64,000 nt of DNA, from positions 535,565 through 599,564 of the forward strand of contig JBBHKE010002856.1 in the NCBI GenBank assembly GCA_037447655.1. The letters run 5' to 3'. Source of the stretch: Zygnema cylindricum. Taxonomy: Eukaryota; Streptophyta; Zygnematophyceae; Zygnematales; Zygnemataceae. The number at the start of each line of letters is the position of its first letter. Within the stretch, counting starts at the first letter, position 1. Below are positions 31,878-42,945 of this stretch, piece by piece. The position numbers and the translations under genes are program-made. Below the pieces are notes generated by a model. That model was not told the DNA's origin and ran no database searches. It saw only the letters and a program-made list of their open reading frames with translations.

Positions 31878-33328
31878 TTAGTTGACTCCGCGTTTGGCAC
31901 ACTCCAATTTTAGACGCATCTCCTCGTTTTTCACCTTCATTTCTTCAAGTTTTATTTCTCTCTCACGAATTGCAATCATACGTTCTTCTCTCTCATTTTC
32001 TTTCTGTTTTTGTTCCCTTTTATCTTCTTCGTCTTTCTGTCGACACTCCATGTCGAAAGCTAATCGACGCTCAATCAACTCTGTTTTGGTTTTGTTAAAC
32101 CTTTGTAAAACCTCCATTTTCTCTTTGTCAGATTGATCCGCCTTATCGATCATACCAGAGATTCTTCCCACCAACCCATTTAAATCATCATTTCCTTTGG
32201 ACGAGGCATTGTTTTCTTCATCCTCACCAACTCCCCTAATTTTTGCTCCCACAAGGTTTGGGATTTTGGATGCATCGGCACTAAATTGCCAAAATGCTGG
32301 TTGTCTTCCTACTGGGGGTTGTTTTGGTTTGCGAGGAGATTTTTTGCTCTCTGGCGAACTGAACACTTCTTTAACCCTCTCTTCTGCAATGTTAGAAGCC
32401 CCCCCCCACATTTCACACTCTCCTTCGTCGTCATCAGCATCGCTTTCTTGTCTTGTGCCCCATTCATCCGGAAATATAGGTTGTGCATAAGTTTTACCTG
32501 GAGAAAACGCGTCATATTTCTCACGAATGTCATCATTTTTTCCATCTACTCTCTCTTTATTTTTCTCGCTTAATAATTCATCCACCAAAATTGGACTGCC
32601 TCGCACCCCTGTTGCATTTTGTCTTCCTTCATGGTCGTTAATCTCACTCTCTGTAATTGGATGCTTAAGTTTTTTTGGTCCAGGTTCATGTTGTTTTAAG
32701 TTTTGCCCCCCTTGATATGGTTTCTCATTTTGAGGTGTCATTCGTTTCTGTGAACTTACTTTTGATCTCGCATTATTACATGTCTTATCTTGAATTGCCC
32801 CGAATTCTCCCCGTCCACCTTTCAGCCCCGTAGTGTCTAAGCGACAGTGTAGAATAGGGTCTAAGATGGAAAAAAATGTCCCTTGAGGTTCTTCCCCTGT
32901 TTCTTTCTCCCTCCTCACTGCATCTTTATATTTTTTTTTTCGTCGCTTAGTTTTTGTTTGCATGAAGCAACGGAACGGCCTTTGCTTTCTGGTAGTTGAC
33001 TAACGGCAGCTGCGATTTTCTGCCATTGCTCTTTGGTGCAATGCTTCCCTGGACTTTTTTGGAGTTTGCTCCAATTAACCAACAACACCTCTATTTCATT
33101 TTTTGTCCAACGGTCACGTTCCGGTTCACCTCTCGTGACATGTCCACTTGGAGGCGTGTCTTCTTGTGAAATTTGACTTAAAACCGGAAAGTTGGTGTCA
33201 TCCATGATCGGGTATCTTCCGTGCTTGTTTACAACATGCCTGTACAAAAAGTAATCGGCATTAAAGAGGAGTGGGTGTGTTAGTGAAGGATAGGGTGTGT
33301 GTGAATCATAATAATAAATTTCCTTCAA
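31878..33328 (-). CDS. PIF/Harbinger ORF1: Myb/SANT-like (trihelix) DNA-binding protein, split by a -1 frame change
   Basis: Two overlapping frames make one domain. The first (32915-33328, 137 codons) has RDRWTKNEIEVLLVNWSKL and EQWQKIAAAVSQLPESKG, the first helices of a Myb/SANT-like or trihelix domain. The second (31878-32963, 361 codons) has KKKYKDAVRREKETGEEPQG and FFSILDPILH, the last helix and the typical FF-LD tail, then an acidic linker and a long charged coiled-coil C-terminus rich in E/K/R. The frames meet at a run of ten A residues (32931-32940 on plus). In PIF elements this protein binds the transposon ends and brings in the nuclease. Splicing, slippage or an assembly error could each explain the break. 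Confidence 0.8.
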
Positions 33329-34150
33329 TTGAATGGTTTAACTAATAGTCTAAAAGATGGTTTCATTCCTGCGAAGATTACCTAGATTTTGGGCACATTC
33401 ATTTTTAACTCCATAAAACTTTTTAAATCAAACGTAACTTTACAGCAGCTTATTAATAGTAAAAATTGAAATTTAGAAGATTCATCTTACAAATTTATAA
33501 AAATTATAGAGTAATTTTCAGAAACTAACGGTTATACTTATAATAAAATACATGAGTATGACTTGAAAATTATAAAAATTTCAAATCTTTATGAATACAA
33601 AGCTTCTTAGCCTGTACAGTTGTAGGTTAGACTACAATACAATTAAATTTAAAATCTAAACATTCATCAAAGGTTGCAAATTTTGCATTTAGTTGTCAAG
33701 AAAAAAATTAAAACCAGAAGATACCTTGGGAATGAGCGGCGACTAGCAACGGAAAGAGCTTGTCAAGAAAAATACGGATAAAAAAAAGCCTTTGCTTTGG
33801 AAAGTTTTGATAGGCTTATCAAAGAATGTTGGGACGCTGAAAGTGAAAGGAAGAGATTCGACTGAGGTCTCCGTTTGGTCCTGCTTGGTCCTTTGCTGTT
33901 TTTTTTTTCGGGCGCCCGTGGTGTTTTTTTTTGGGGCATGTTACAAGTTACTCCGGGTTTATTTGCGGTCTGTACCCACGCTTGCGTGGCAGTACAATTT
34001 GTTTTGGAAGGCGTCGTACATATCATGTCCGCAAAGCGTTTCCTTTTTCGTACGGGCAAGTGGCTCATATCACGACACGCTAGTTGACGCAGGCTAGCGT
34101 CACGTGCCAGTTCACAGTGGACAAAAAAAAGTACCGTTTTCATACCATAC
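33329..34150. other. Upstream region of PIF ORF1 (copy 1)
   Basis: AT-rich, no gene. It should contain the promoter of the minus-strand Myb-like gene and the subterminal binding sites of the transposon. A GC-richer block at 33,830-34,110 with poly-T runs precedes the right end. Shared with copy 2 (42,946-43,767). Confidence 0.5.
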
Positions 34151-34183
34151 CGTTTTCCCATTTTTCAAGTGTGAACCACGCAA
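34151..34183 (-). repeat. Right terminal inverted repeat of PIF copy 1
   Basis: The reverse complement reads TTGCGTGGTTCACACTTG then AAAAATGGGAAAACG, matching 25781-25814 and the right end of copy 2. After CACGCAA the flanks of copies 1 and 2 differ, which fixes the end. Confidence 0.75.
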
Positions 34184-34498
34184 CTGTACTGTACCATCTA
34201 CAATATAACGTACATACGAAACCTTCATTTTTTTTCGTTTTTTGTTAACCCGACTTTACCCAAATTTGTTTTTTTTTTAATCACCCGTCGAATCTGGTTG
34301 GCCCCCCAAATTCGGCACCTAAATCCATTCTGGATCCGATGCGGGCAGGCAGGTACGGATTTCGGGTACCCGATTGCAAACTCTGATTCCACTATTGATA
34401 TACAAAGCAATATATCGATTATCGGTAGGTCAAATAATAATACATATCGGTTATCGGCAAATGACTAACGATGGAAAACATTATATTACTTATTCACT

Positions 34499-35262
34499 TA
34501 GTGTTGTGTATCGACAAAAAAATTATCGCGATAACACCGATACCGATAGTTATCGGTTATCGAACGGTCCGAGGTTCCGATATATCGGTGCGAGACTAAA
34601 AAAATCTTTATCAGCGATAACTTAAAAAAATATAGTACATATACAATAGTAGTTTATAATATACTATGTTGTATTATGGACTTTATATAACGTGGCATGC
34701 CACGTATAAGAATTTGTTCATTATTATGTTTAATTGAAGTTTAGTACGCACAGCGCAGCACATAAACGTTGACAAATATAAAAGAATAATTTATAGTTCT
34801 AAAACTATAGTACCAAAAAAAAAAGTAAATTACATTGTAAATTTGTAAAATTTAACTTTTTGGAAAACCAGACGAACAGAGCAAAAGAACAAATCTGTCA
34901 GACTGCTGCCATTTACTGCCAACATCTTCTTAAAAATTTGGAAGGGTATGGGAGCGTGGAACCCAAGTAAAGCCCCGTTAAATTAGAAATAATCAAGCAA
35001 ATATCGGGATTTTTTCGTGAAATCGGGCGGAAAGGGGTCCACGGCCCGTCCGAGGAATAACCCGTACAGTTGAGAGTACGGGCCGAACATTTAGCTCTAC
35101 GGTCCGTACAGTTATCTTCGATAAACAACCAATATTATCGGTTGTTTATCCGCGATAACACCGATGTCGATATATCGTGCCAATATATATATATCGATTA
35201 TCAGCGCCGCGAAAAAAGGCCCATATCGGTTATCGGCAAATCCTTGCCGATACACAACACAG
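34499..35262. mobile_element. Non-autonomous hAT-type MITE, 764 bp
   Basis: The ends are TAGTGTTGTGTATCG at 34499 and, as reverse complement, CTGTGTTGTGTATCG at 35262. The flanks TATTCACT (34491-34498) and CATTCACT (35263-35270) match at 7 of 8 bases, the 8-bp duplication typical of hAT. Subterminal copies of CGCGATAACACCGAT sit inside both ends (34,527 and 35,151, same sense as read on plus), with many TATCGGTTATCG motifs. No transposase is encoded. Confidence 0.75.
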
Positions 35263-35612
35263 CATTCACTTCAGAGGTCGCAAACGGTCAACCAAAACCG
35301 TGACCGACCGTTAACAGACCACCCTCGTCGGATCTGGAACAGATTCGGTTGCCAAATTTTTAGGGCCAGGCGGTTGCGGTCAGTTGATTCACCAGAAAAA
35401 AAAACGGTCGGTTACGGTCGGTCAACCAAAAAACCAAAAAAAAAAAAAAAATTGTACTGTCTATAAAATCCAACATTATTGTACTTTGTACTCTTTTGTA
35501 TCGTGGAAGTACGTGACATCATGATTAGCATCGCAAATCTGACACGGAAGTAACACTATTTTTTTCGCAAATCTTAGGGAACGCGACAAAGCGTCGCAAA
35601 TCATACACGGTA

Positions 35613-35811
35613 CACCGTGAATCATTATTAGCCTTATGTACGCTATATCGGCACCCCAAAATTTTGACAATGATACCTTAAATATAACAAACTACACTAT
35701 TTAATGACGTGGACCATAATGTGCCACATCTCCTGGCACTAAATAAGAATGAATGACGCTAATTTTTTCTTTACACTAATAATTTTTATACGCTAATAAC
35801 AATTCAAGATG
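35613..35811 (+). mobile_element. Stowaway-like MITE L, 199 bp
   Basis: It starts CACCGTGAATCATTATTAG and ends CTAATAACAATTCAAGATG, which is an inverted repeat. TA flanks it on both sides (35611-35612 and 35812-35813), as in Tc1/mariner-derived MITEs. The empty site can be seen in copy II. Confidence 0.75.
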
Positions 35812-35875
35812 TACTAACGCTATTGATTTCACAATCTTAGGGAACGCGACAAAGCATAGCAAATCTGACATGGTA

Positions 35876-36074
35876 CACCGCGAATCGTTATTAGACTATA
35901 GAAATTATTAGAGTAAAGAAAAAAATAGCGTCATTCATTCAAATTTAGTGCCAGGAGACGTGGCAGATTATGGTCCATGTCCTTAAATAGTGTAATTTGT
36001 TCTATTTTACGTATCAATGTCAAAATTTTGGGGTGGCGACATAGAGTACATAAGGCTAATAACGATTCATGGTG
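35876..36074 (-). mobile_element. Stowaway-like MITE R, 199 bp, opposite orientation to L
   Basis: It starts CACCGCGAATCGTTATTAG and ends CTAATAACGATTCATGGTG, with flanking TA at 35874-35875 and 36075-36076. Its reverse complement aligns with MITE L over the full 199 bp. Together the two form a long inverted repeat with a 60-bp spacer. Confidence 0.75.
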
Positions 36075-36154
36075 TAATACACTATTCATTTTGCAAATCT
36101 TAGGGAACGCGACAAATTGTAATTATAGGCTTATTCATACGTCGTACATTATAT

Positions 36155-36431
36155 AATTTTGTACTTTTCGGTTACAGGCGGGCACGGTTAGTCGCAAGAA
36201 GTCGAATTTCGGTTAACTTTTATTTTCGTAAACGCCGGTTGGTTAACGGTTAACAATTTTGGAGCGTGACATAACCCGGTCAAGCGTCAGTTACTCAGAC
36301 TTTGAAAAAAAAAAAGGTCTGTTTCGGTTATGTAAAATTTTGACTTTTGCAACCTTTGGCTACACGACATTGGTGTTACGATTTGTTTTGATACATTTGT
36401 AGGACTGTAATGTATCGCATTGCAGGGCTGG
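36155..36431. other. Spacer between duplicated segments, no gene
   Basis: It contains GGTTAAC-rich sequence (36,200-36,310) similar in composition to the duplicated segments. No ORF or known element recognised. Confidence 0.4.
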
Positions 36432-36857
36432 TCAGAGGTCGTAAACAGTCAACCGAAAGCGTGACCGACCGTTAACCGCCCGCCCGCGCCGGATCCGGAA
36501 CGGATTCGGTTGCCAAATTTTCGGGGTCGGTCAGTTACGGTCAATTGATTCACCAAGAAAAAAAAAACGGTCGGCTACGGTCGTTCAACCAAAAAGCCAA
36601 AATAAATGAAAATTTTGTACTGTCCCTATAATCGAACATTCTTATACTTTGTACTATTTGGTATCGTAGAAGTACGTGACATCATGATTAGCGTTGCAAT
36701 TTCGACACGTTACTGTAGTAACGCTATTCATTTCGCAAATCTTAAAGAACGCGACAAAGCGTCGCAAATCTGACACGCTAGTACACTATTCATTTCGCAA
36801 ATCTTAGGGAACGCGACAAAATGTAATTATTGGCTTATTCATACGCCGTACATTATT
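36432..36857 (+). repeat. Duplicated segment, copy II (empty sites)
   Basis: A diverged copy of 35271-36154 with two instead of three CGCAAATCTTARRGAACGCG units and no MITEs. At the place of MITE R it reads CTAGTACACTATTCATTTCG, a single TA. Confidence 0.8.
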
Positions 36858-37107
36858 GCAAAGTGCTATTTACGCATTTTATACCGTGTTTCCACAAATA
36901 TATCATATTATTATGTCAATGTCATGCGACATGTAGTAATAATTGGTTAATAAATCAGTGAAAATCAAACTATTATGTCAATTTCCCACGACAAATCCTA
37001 ATTATTGGCTTACTCACATGGGTCAAACAATAAATCGATAAATTGAATTGCTATTTAAGTTAGAGAAACTCGACCACAATTCAAACAAAACTAAGTCATA
37101 CACTAAA

Positions 37108-38320
37108 ATGGAGAAAAACATCATCGCTACCCTTAAAACTACAATCCAAAACAAACTTCGAAAATCAAAAAATGGTGAAATTGCTCAGTATTACCTAGTG
37201 AAAGAAAGCAGGGCCACTTCAAATTGTTGGAAAAAATTTGAGCATGCCTATAAAGTTAGAACATAAAACAAATACACGGTAAAGGGAGCAGGTTTTGTGG
37301 CTTGTAATACATGTTTCATAGTTTATCAATACAAGTCAGCAAACGGTTCTTCAACAATCAATACTCACACATGTTTAGATTTGGCCGACATGGATAATTC
37401 AAGAGGACTTCTTCGTAAGTTTCTTTCAAAAACGGAGGCGAAAACGAGTGATCGAAAAAAAATTGCGAAAATGGTGGCGTTGATGAGTTGTGAGGACCTT
37501 CGACGATTTTCGATAGTCGACGGTTCAGGTATGGTTTATTTTAAATTCTATTTAAGATGGCTTGAGTGTAAATGTCATTATAACTTGTTTTGTTCATAAA
37601 TGTATAAATTTGAGCTTAGTTTGTCATGATATTGTTTTTTATTTGTCTTTCTATAAAAAAAATCATTTCGGTAGAAACATTTTTTATTAATCATGGTTAG
37701 TAATTGTATGATATTTTCTTATTGTTTTTTTTGTTTTTTTCCCTAGGTTTTTAAGCATTTTGTCAAGCATTCTTTGATGTTGGTGTTTCGTCCAACAAAA
37801 GTGTTGACATCGACCAACTACTCATGTCCATCAATATTGTAAAAAAACTACATTATATCTTCTGCGAAAGATATACGTAGTTTGATCATCCCAAAACTTA
37901 GAGAAAATATTGATAACAATATTTTTGTCGCATTCACGACCGATCTCTGGACCGAGACAATAAAAAAACCTCAATAATGTTAGTCACCGCTCATTTTATT
38001 GATAATGAATTTGAACTTCTTGCACGGACGCTTCAAGTCGATAATTTTTCGGAGGAAAAACACAATGCGGAAAATGTTTTAACGAATTTTAAAAATTGTT
38101 TGACCAATTTTGAAATGTCCAATTTTCATCGTTGCGTTGTCGTGAGTGATAGTGGCTCTAACATGTGTGCGACTGAAGGTCTACCGAGTATGTTTACTTC
38201 GATACCTTGCGCGGACCATAAAATTGCAACAATTGTGACAACGATCTTGAATTAGAGCGGAACTTCCAAAAAAGGCAAATACGATGTGGAAGTTCTTGAT
38301 TTTTTTGATCTAATTGACGC
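37108..38320 (+). pseudogene. hAT transposase, N-terminal half with BED zinc finger, broken
   Basis: From the ATG at 37108 the protein has a BED-type finger (WKKFEHAYK, then after an in-frame TAA CNTCFIVYQYKSANGSS and a His/Cys pair). A helical part with LLRKFLSKTEAKTSDRKKI leads to a likely intron (37529-37746, GT-AG) and then to the start of the RNase H-like catalytic core (FTTDLWTE, with the first Asp, at about 37,935; VVVSDSGSNM at about 38,140). Several stops interrupt it. It ends at about 38,328 where PIF copy 2 begins, so the C-terminal half and hAT dimerisation domain are lost or displaced. Confidence 0.75.
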
Positions 38321-38394
38321 GTGTAAAATGTGACAACAAAAGCAGTGTCCCTCATCTTGTAGAACTTTTTTCTCACGTCACTATTATTACTATA

Positions 38395-38456
38395 CTCTCC
38401 CTCTCCCTCTCTTTCTCCCTCTCCCTCTCCTCTCTCCCTCTCTCTCTCTCTCTCTC

Positions 38457-38536
<80 letters not shown>

Positions 38537-38660
38537 CCTCTCCCTCTCCCTCTCCCTCTCCCTCTCCCTCTCCCTCTCCTCTCCCTCTCCCTCTCCCTCT
38601 CCCTCTCCCTCTCCCTCTCCCTCTCCATCTCCCTCTCTCTCTCTTACACACACACACCCA
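38395..38660 (+). repeat. CT-rich microsatellite (CT)n and (CCCTCT)n
   Basis: About 265 bp of pure pyrimidine repeats, with a CACACA tail. Copy 1 has only about 40 bp at the matching place (29,035-29,075), so the tract expanded in copy 2 or contracted in copy 1. The long Ser/Leu and Glu/Arg reading frames across it are artefacts. Confidence 0.9.
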
Positions 38661-38801
38661 CACTCACTCACCCTCACCCTCTCTCACACACACCCACACT
38701 CTACCACCACCTATTCCACCATTTCTTTACCTGATTGTTTGTCCTTGATTCTCCATAGCCCTTTTACCTTGCACGGTTTGGGTAGGGGCCAACTTCAAAA
38801 A

Positions 38802-40069
38802 ATGGATTCATTTGAAAATCCTGTAAAGCGAAAGATGTTGCGTATTCTGCTCATCATACTACAACTGGCCATGTTACAGAAAAGTTTGAATGATTTGAGA
38901 GCAAGGCGTAATGTGTCTCTACCTCGGGGCAGAGTATGGTGGGTTTTTCCACGCTCCACAAGTTTTTGGGACGATGTCTGCAACACTGTATGGCTAAATG
39001 TCGGCAGCATACATAGAGACAGAAAATGGAAGAGGCATTTTCGTATGACCCTATCCACTTTTGAAAAGTTTATTTTGGTTGTGGGGCCTTATGTACAAAA
39101 ACGACATACACGATATCGAGATGCCATACACTTGAATAAGGCAAGTTTATTTTGGTTGTGGGGCCTTATGTACAAAAACGACATACACGATATCGAGATG
39201 CCATACACTTGAATAAGGCTTGTGCGGTTGTGCTACACCGGTTAGCCCATAACACTCCTCTCACTGCGCTATCAGAAATGTTTTGTATCGGAATATCCAC
39301 CATAGTAAATTATACCGAAGATATCTGCTCGGTATTAGCTGGCCCACTTCAAACCACATATATTCAACGACCTCACGGGCAGGTTCTGCAAGAAATAATT
39401 GAGGGGTTTAAAGAGATTTCTGGGATTTCCCAAATAGCAGGAGTTGTCGATGGCACTCATATCTTCTTCTCACGACGACCAGTTGAAAATGCCTTTGAGT
39501 ACTACGATCGATTTCGAAGACACAGTGTGAGTCTCCAAGCAATTTGTGACCACAGGCTTATTTTTTGGGATGTGTTTTGTGATCGACCAGGATCGACCCA
39601 TGACTCCACATTATTCCAAGCCTCGGCGGTGTACACAAGACTAAGGAATCACCAAATATTAACAGAACATGTGAAAGAAATATGTGGTACCATAGTTCGA
39701 CCAGTTATTGTTGGAGAGGGGAGTGTTTTGCAAAAATCTTTTGATAGAGCATTGGCGATAGCAAGAGTACGTATAGAAATGGCTTTTGGCGTTCTAAAAG
39801 GTCGTTGGGAAATATTGCGGAACATTTTCGTAAAGGAAGAGATGGTGCCAACAGTTGCGGTTGCTTGTTGTGTTCTACATAATTTTATGATTTTAAATGG
39901 CGATCCATTGCCATTGCACTGGAGACAGTACACTATGTTTGAGGGACAAAACCATGTTGAGCCAACTTCACGAGGAGGGCGAAACACAGTTAGGGATGCT
40001 CTATTTCGCGAATTCTGTCTTGATCCTCGTGTTGTGATTGATGACGTTGAGTTAGGAGAGATGGAGTGA
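38802..40069 (+). pseudogene. PIF/Harbinger DDE nuclease, copy 2, inactivated
   Basis: It matches the 414-residue nuclease of copy 1 from the ATG at 38802. A 77-bp direct duplication (39066-39142 repeated at 39143-39219) shifts the frame after about residue 114. A 54-bp deletion at 39717/39718, relative to 30048-30101, changes the second catalytic Asp codon to Glu and removes the next 18 residues, including the conserved AYPLSNF. The first Asp (GVVDGTHIF) and the Glu (RIEMAFGVLK) remain. Inactive, but could still be mobilised by copy 1 if its ends are intact. Confidence 0.9.
39066..39219 (+). repeat. 77-bp perfect tandem duplication
   Basis: The unit beginning AAGTTTATTTTGGTTGTGGG occurs at 39066-39142 and again at 39143-39219. 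Copy 1 of the transposon has it once (about 29,472-29,548). 77 is not a multiple of three, so it breaks the nuclease frame. Confidence 0.95.
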
Positions 40070-41494
40070 CATAATGGTCGTTGAACCCACATGTAGTGAT
40101 TGAGTTTCAAGCAAAATTTGTGGATGATTCATACACATGATAGTTAGGTGTAATATTGAGACTTTAAGAGTTTTAACAAGAGTGTTTGAAACGTGGGCAT
40201 TGTTGAGGTTGTATAAAATTATCAAAATGGGTTTTTTGAGTCTAACACATGTGTTTCTGCTATTTTTATGCGTGTTATTTAAGTTACTACTTGTTTTCTA
40301 CGTCCGTTGTAAAGTTTACACGATGAAATGGCGTGCAATTTAAATTTATACACATATGTTTTGCTCTTTTGTCGATGGTTCTAGGTGGTTTGTTTTTAGT
40401 GTTTTGCAGATTCTAGTGTGAACTTTGTATTCTGATGTCTTTTCACCAAAAAAGGTTTTTTGCTCAAAGGTTTTGAATGGTGTCGTGTGTAGTTGTCAAT
40501 TCTTTTTGGTTCATTTATAACCAGCGTAATCTATATAAATGAAGACAATTCCGTAAAAGTTTGTTGGTTCGGATTAGAAGATGTATAGGTGTTCAAATTA
40601 TATTTACACTTCGACCCAAATTACGTACAAAATCACCATATTTGTGTGTTTTTGTCTTATATTGCAAACATCTCTCATATACAGGGGATCGTTGTCTTCA
40701 CATAGTTGCAGAAAAAAAAAAAAACACAGATTTGAATGACTTGCAAAATCGAAACATACATACATAAAATATACCAAAAAAAAAATTCATAAAGTGCACA
40801 TTCATGTAGGTGTTCCCTTCTATTGGCAAATGTCATATAATTTATACAAGATCAACCCCACAAACTTGAATTCAACAAATTTGGATCTAAGGTGGTGGTT
40901 CCATGTTTGTCTCATTTCCCTAATCAAGACGCCTTATATTCCATAAACAAGAGTGTGCATCTTTAAAACTCACACAAAAAACATGACTTAAATGACCTCA
41001 TAAACCGAGAAAATACAAATCATATACTACGAAAAAGTTTCAATATAGTATCATTTCACAATCGTCTTTGCATCTATTGACGAATATCATATAACTTACA
41101 CACGAGCATTCCTACAAGCTCTATTTAAACTAATTTGAATATGAGGTGTTGGCTCCATGGTTGAGGTGGTGGCTCCATGTTTGTTTCACCTCCACAGTTA
41201 GAATGTCTTGTATTCCATAACAAATGACTGTTTCCTTAAGAGACACAAAAGCAACAGAAACAGATATTTAATACACGTAAAAACGGAGCTCATATTGCTA
41301 ATGCTTATCAGTTAGGCTTGCAACTACTCATTCTTAATATGAATTATTGATGGTGTTTTCAAATCAACAGTCTTTTTTATGGACTATTGATGGTTTTTTC
41401 AAATGAACAATTTTTATTGTGGTTTATTGAATTACAGGTGAAGGTCACATGTGAAAACAACCCTCTTAAATTGAACCTTACCCACTGCGTGTTT
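40070..41494. other. Non-coding spacer between the two PIF ORFs (copy 2)
   Basis: The same as 30,454-31,877 with scattered substitutions and one extra A in a poly-A run. No gene. Confidence 0.5.
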
Positions 41495-42945
41495 TTAGTT
41501 GACTCCGCGTTTGGCACACTCCAATTTTAGACGCATCTCCTCGTTTTTCACCTTCATTTCTTCAAGTTTTATTTCTCTCTCACGAATTGCAATCATACGT
41601 TCTTCTCTCTCATTTTCTTTCTGTTTTTGTTCCCTTTTATCTTCTTCGTCTTTTTGTCGACACTCCATGTCGAAAGCTAATCGACGCTCAATCAACTCTG
41701 TTTTGGTTTTGTTAAACCTTTGTAAAACCTCCATTTTCTCTTTGTCAGATTGATCCGCCTTATCGATCATACCAGAGATTCTTCCCACCAACCCATTTAA
41801 ATCATCATTTCCTTTGGACGAGGCATTGTTTTCTTCATCCTCACCAACTCCCCTAATTTTTGCTCCCACAAGGTTTGGGATTTTGGATGCATCGGCACTA
41901 AATTGCCAAAATGCTGGTTGTCTTCCTGCTGGGGGTTGTTTTGGTTTGCGAGGAGATTTTTTGCTCTCTGGCGAACTGAACACTTCTTTAACCCTCTCTT
42001 CTGCAATGTTAGAAGCCCCCCCCCACATTTCACACTCTCCTTCGTCGTCATCAGCATCGCTTTCTTGTCTTGTGCACCATTCATCCGGAAATATAGGTTG
42101 TGTATAAGTTTTACCTGGAGAAAACGCGTCATATTTCTCACGAATGTCATCATTTTTTCCATCTACTCTCTCTTTATTTTTCTCACTTAATAATCCATCC
42201 ACCAAAATTGGACTGCCTCGCACCCCTGTTGCATTTTGTCTTCCTTCATGGTCGTTAATCTCACTCTCTGTAATTGGATGCTTAAGTTTTTTTGGTCTAG
42301 GTTCATGTTGTTTTAAGTTTTGCCCCCCTTGATATGGTTTCTCATTTTGAGGTGTCATTCGTTTCTGTGAACTTACTTTTGATCTCGCATTATTACATGT
42401 CTTGTCTTGAATTGCCCCGAATTCTCCCCGTCCACCTTTTAGCCCGGTAGTGTCTAAGCGACAGTGTAGAATAGGGTCTAAGATGGAAAAAAATGTCCCT
42501 TGAGGTTCTTCCCCTGTTTCTTTCTCCCTCCTCACTGCATCTTTATATTTTTTTTTTCCTCGCTTAGTTTTTGTTTGCATGAAGCAACGGAACGGCCTTT
42601 GCTTTCTGGTAGTTGACTAACGGCAGCAGCGATTTTCTGCCATTGTTCTTTGGTGGAATGCTTCCCTGGACTTTTTTGGAGTTTGCTCCAATTAACCAAC
42701 AACACCTCTATTTCATTTTTTGTCCAACGGTCACGTTCCGGTTCACCTCTCGTGACATGTCCACTTGGAGGCGTGTCTTCTTGTGAAATTTGACTTAAAA
42801 CCGGAAAGTTGGTGTCATCCATGATCGGGTATCTTCCGCGCTTGTTTACAACATGCCTGTACAAAAAATAATTGGCATTAAAGAGGAGTGGGTGTGTTAG
42901 TGAAGGATAGGGTGTGTGTGAATCATAATAATAAATTTCCTTCAA
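41495..42945 (-). CDS. PIF/Harbinger ORF1 copy 2: Myb/SANT-like protein, same -1 frame change
   Basis: The same two overlapping frames as in copy 1 (42532-42945 with 137 codons; 41495-42580 with 361 codons), differing by a handful of amino acids (for example DEKK to EEKK before the A-run). The run of ten A is kept exactly (42548-42557 on plus). Unlike the nuclease of this copy, ORF1 has no further damage, so it could still supply the DNA-binding partner. Domain order: Myb/SANT-like N-terminal part, acidic middle, charged coiled coil with EREIKLEEMKVKNEEM near the C-terminus. Confidence 0.8.

Larger units (their letters stand above)
28970..34183 (+). mobile_element. PIF/Harbinger transposon, copy 1
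   Basis: It contains two converging ORFs: the DDE nuclease (29209-30453, plus) and a Myb/SANT-like protein (31878-33328, minus). This pair is the hallmark of PIF/Harbinger. The right end is the 33-bp repeat at 34151-34183. The segment from AAAATGTGAC at about 28,972 to CACGCAA at 34183 is shared almost base for base with copy 2 (38,329-43,801). It may extend left to the inverted repeat at 25,781. Confidence 0.85.
35271..36154 (+). repeat. Duplicated segment, copy I (with two MITE insertions)
   Basis: It begins TCAGAGGTCGCAAACGGTC and continues through repeated CGGTC/GGTCAACC motifs, GAAGTACGTGACATCATG, and three units containing CGCAAATCTTAGGGAACGCG, to TTATTCATACGTCGTACATT. The same order is found at 36432-36857 without the inserts. 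Unknown family; no coding sequence. Confidence 0.8.

Noticed and set aside
38194-38748. Long Arg/Glu-rich and Ser/Leu-rich ORFs
   Set aside because: They are translations of the CT-rich microsatellite on both strands.
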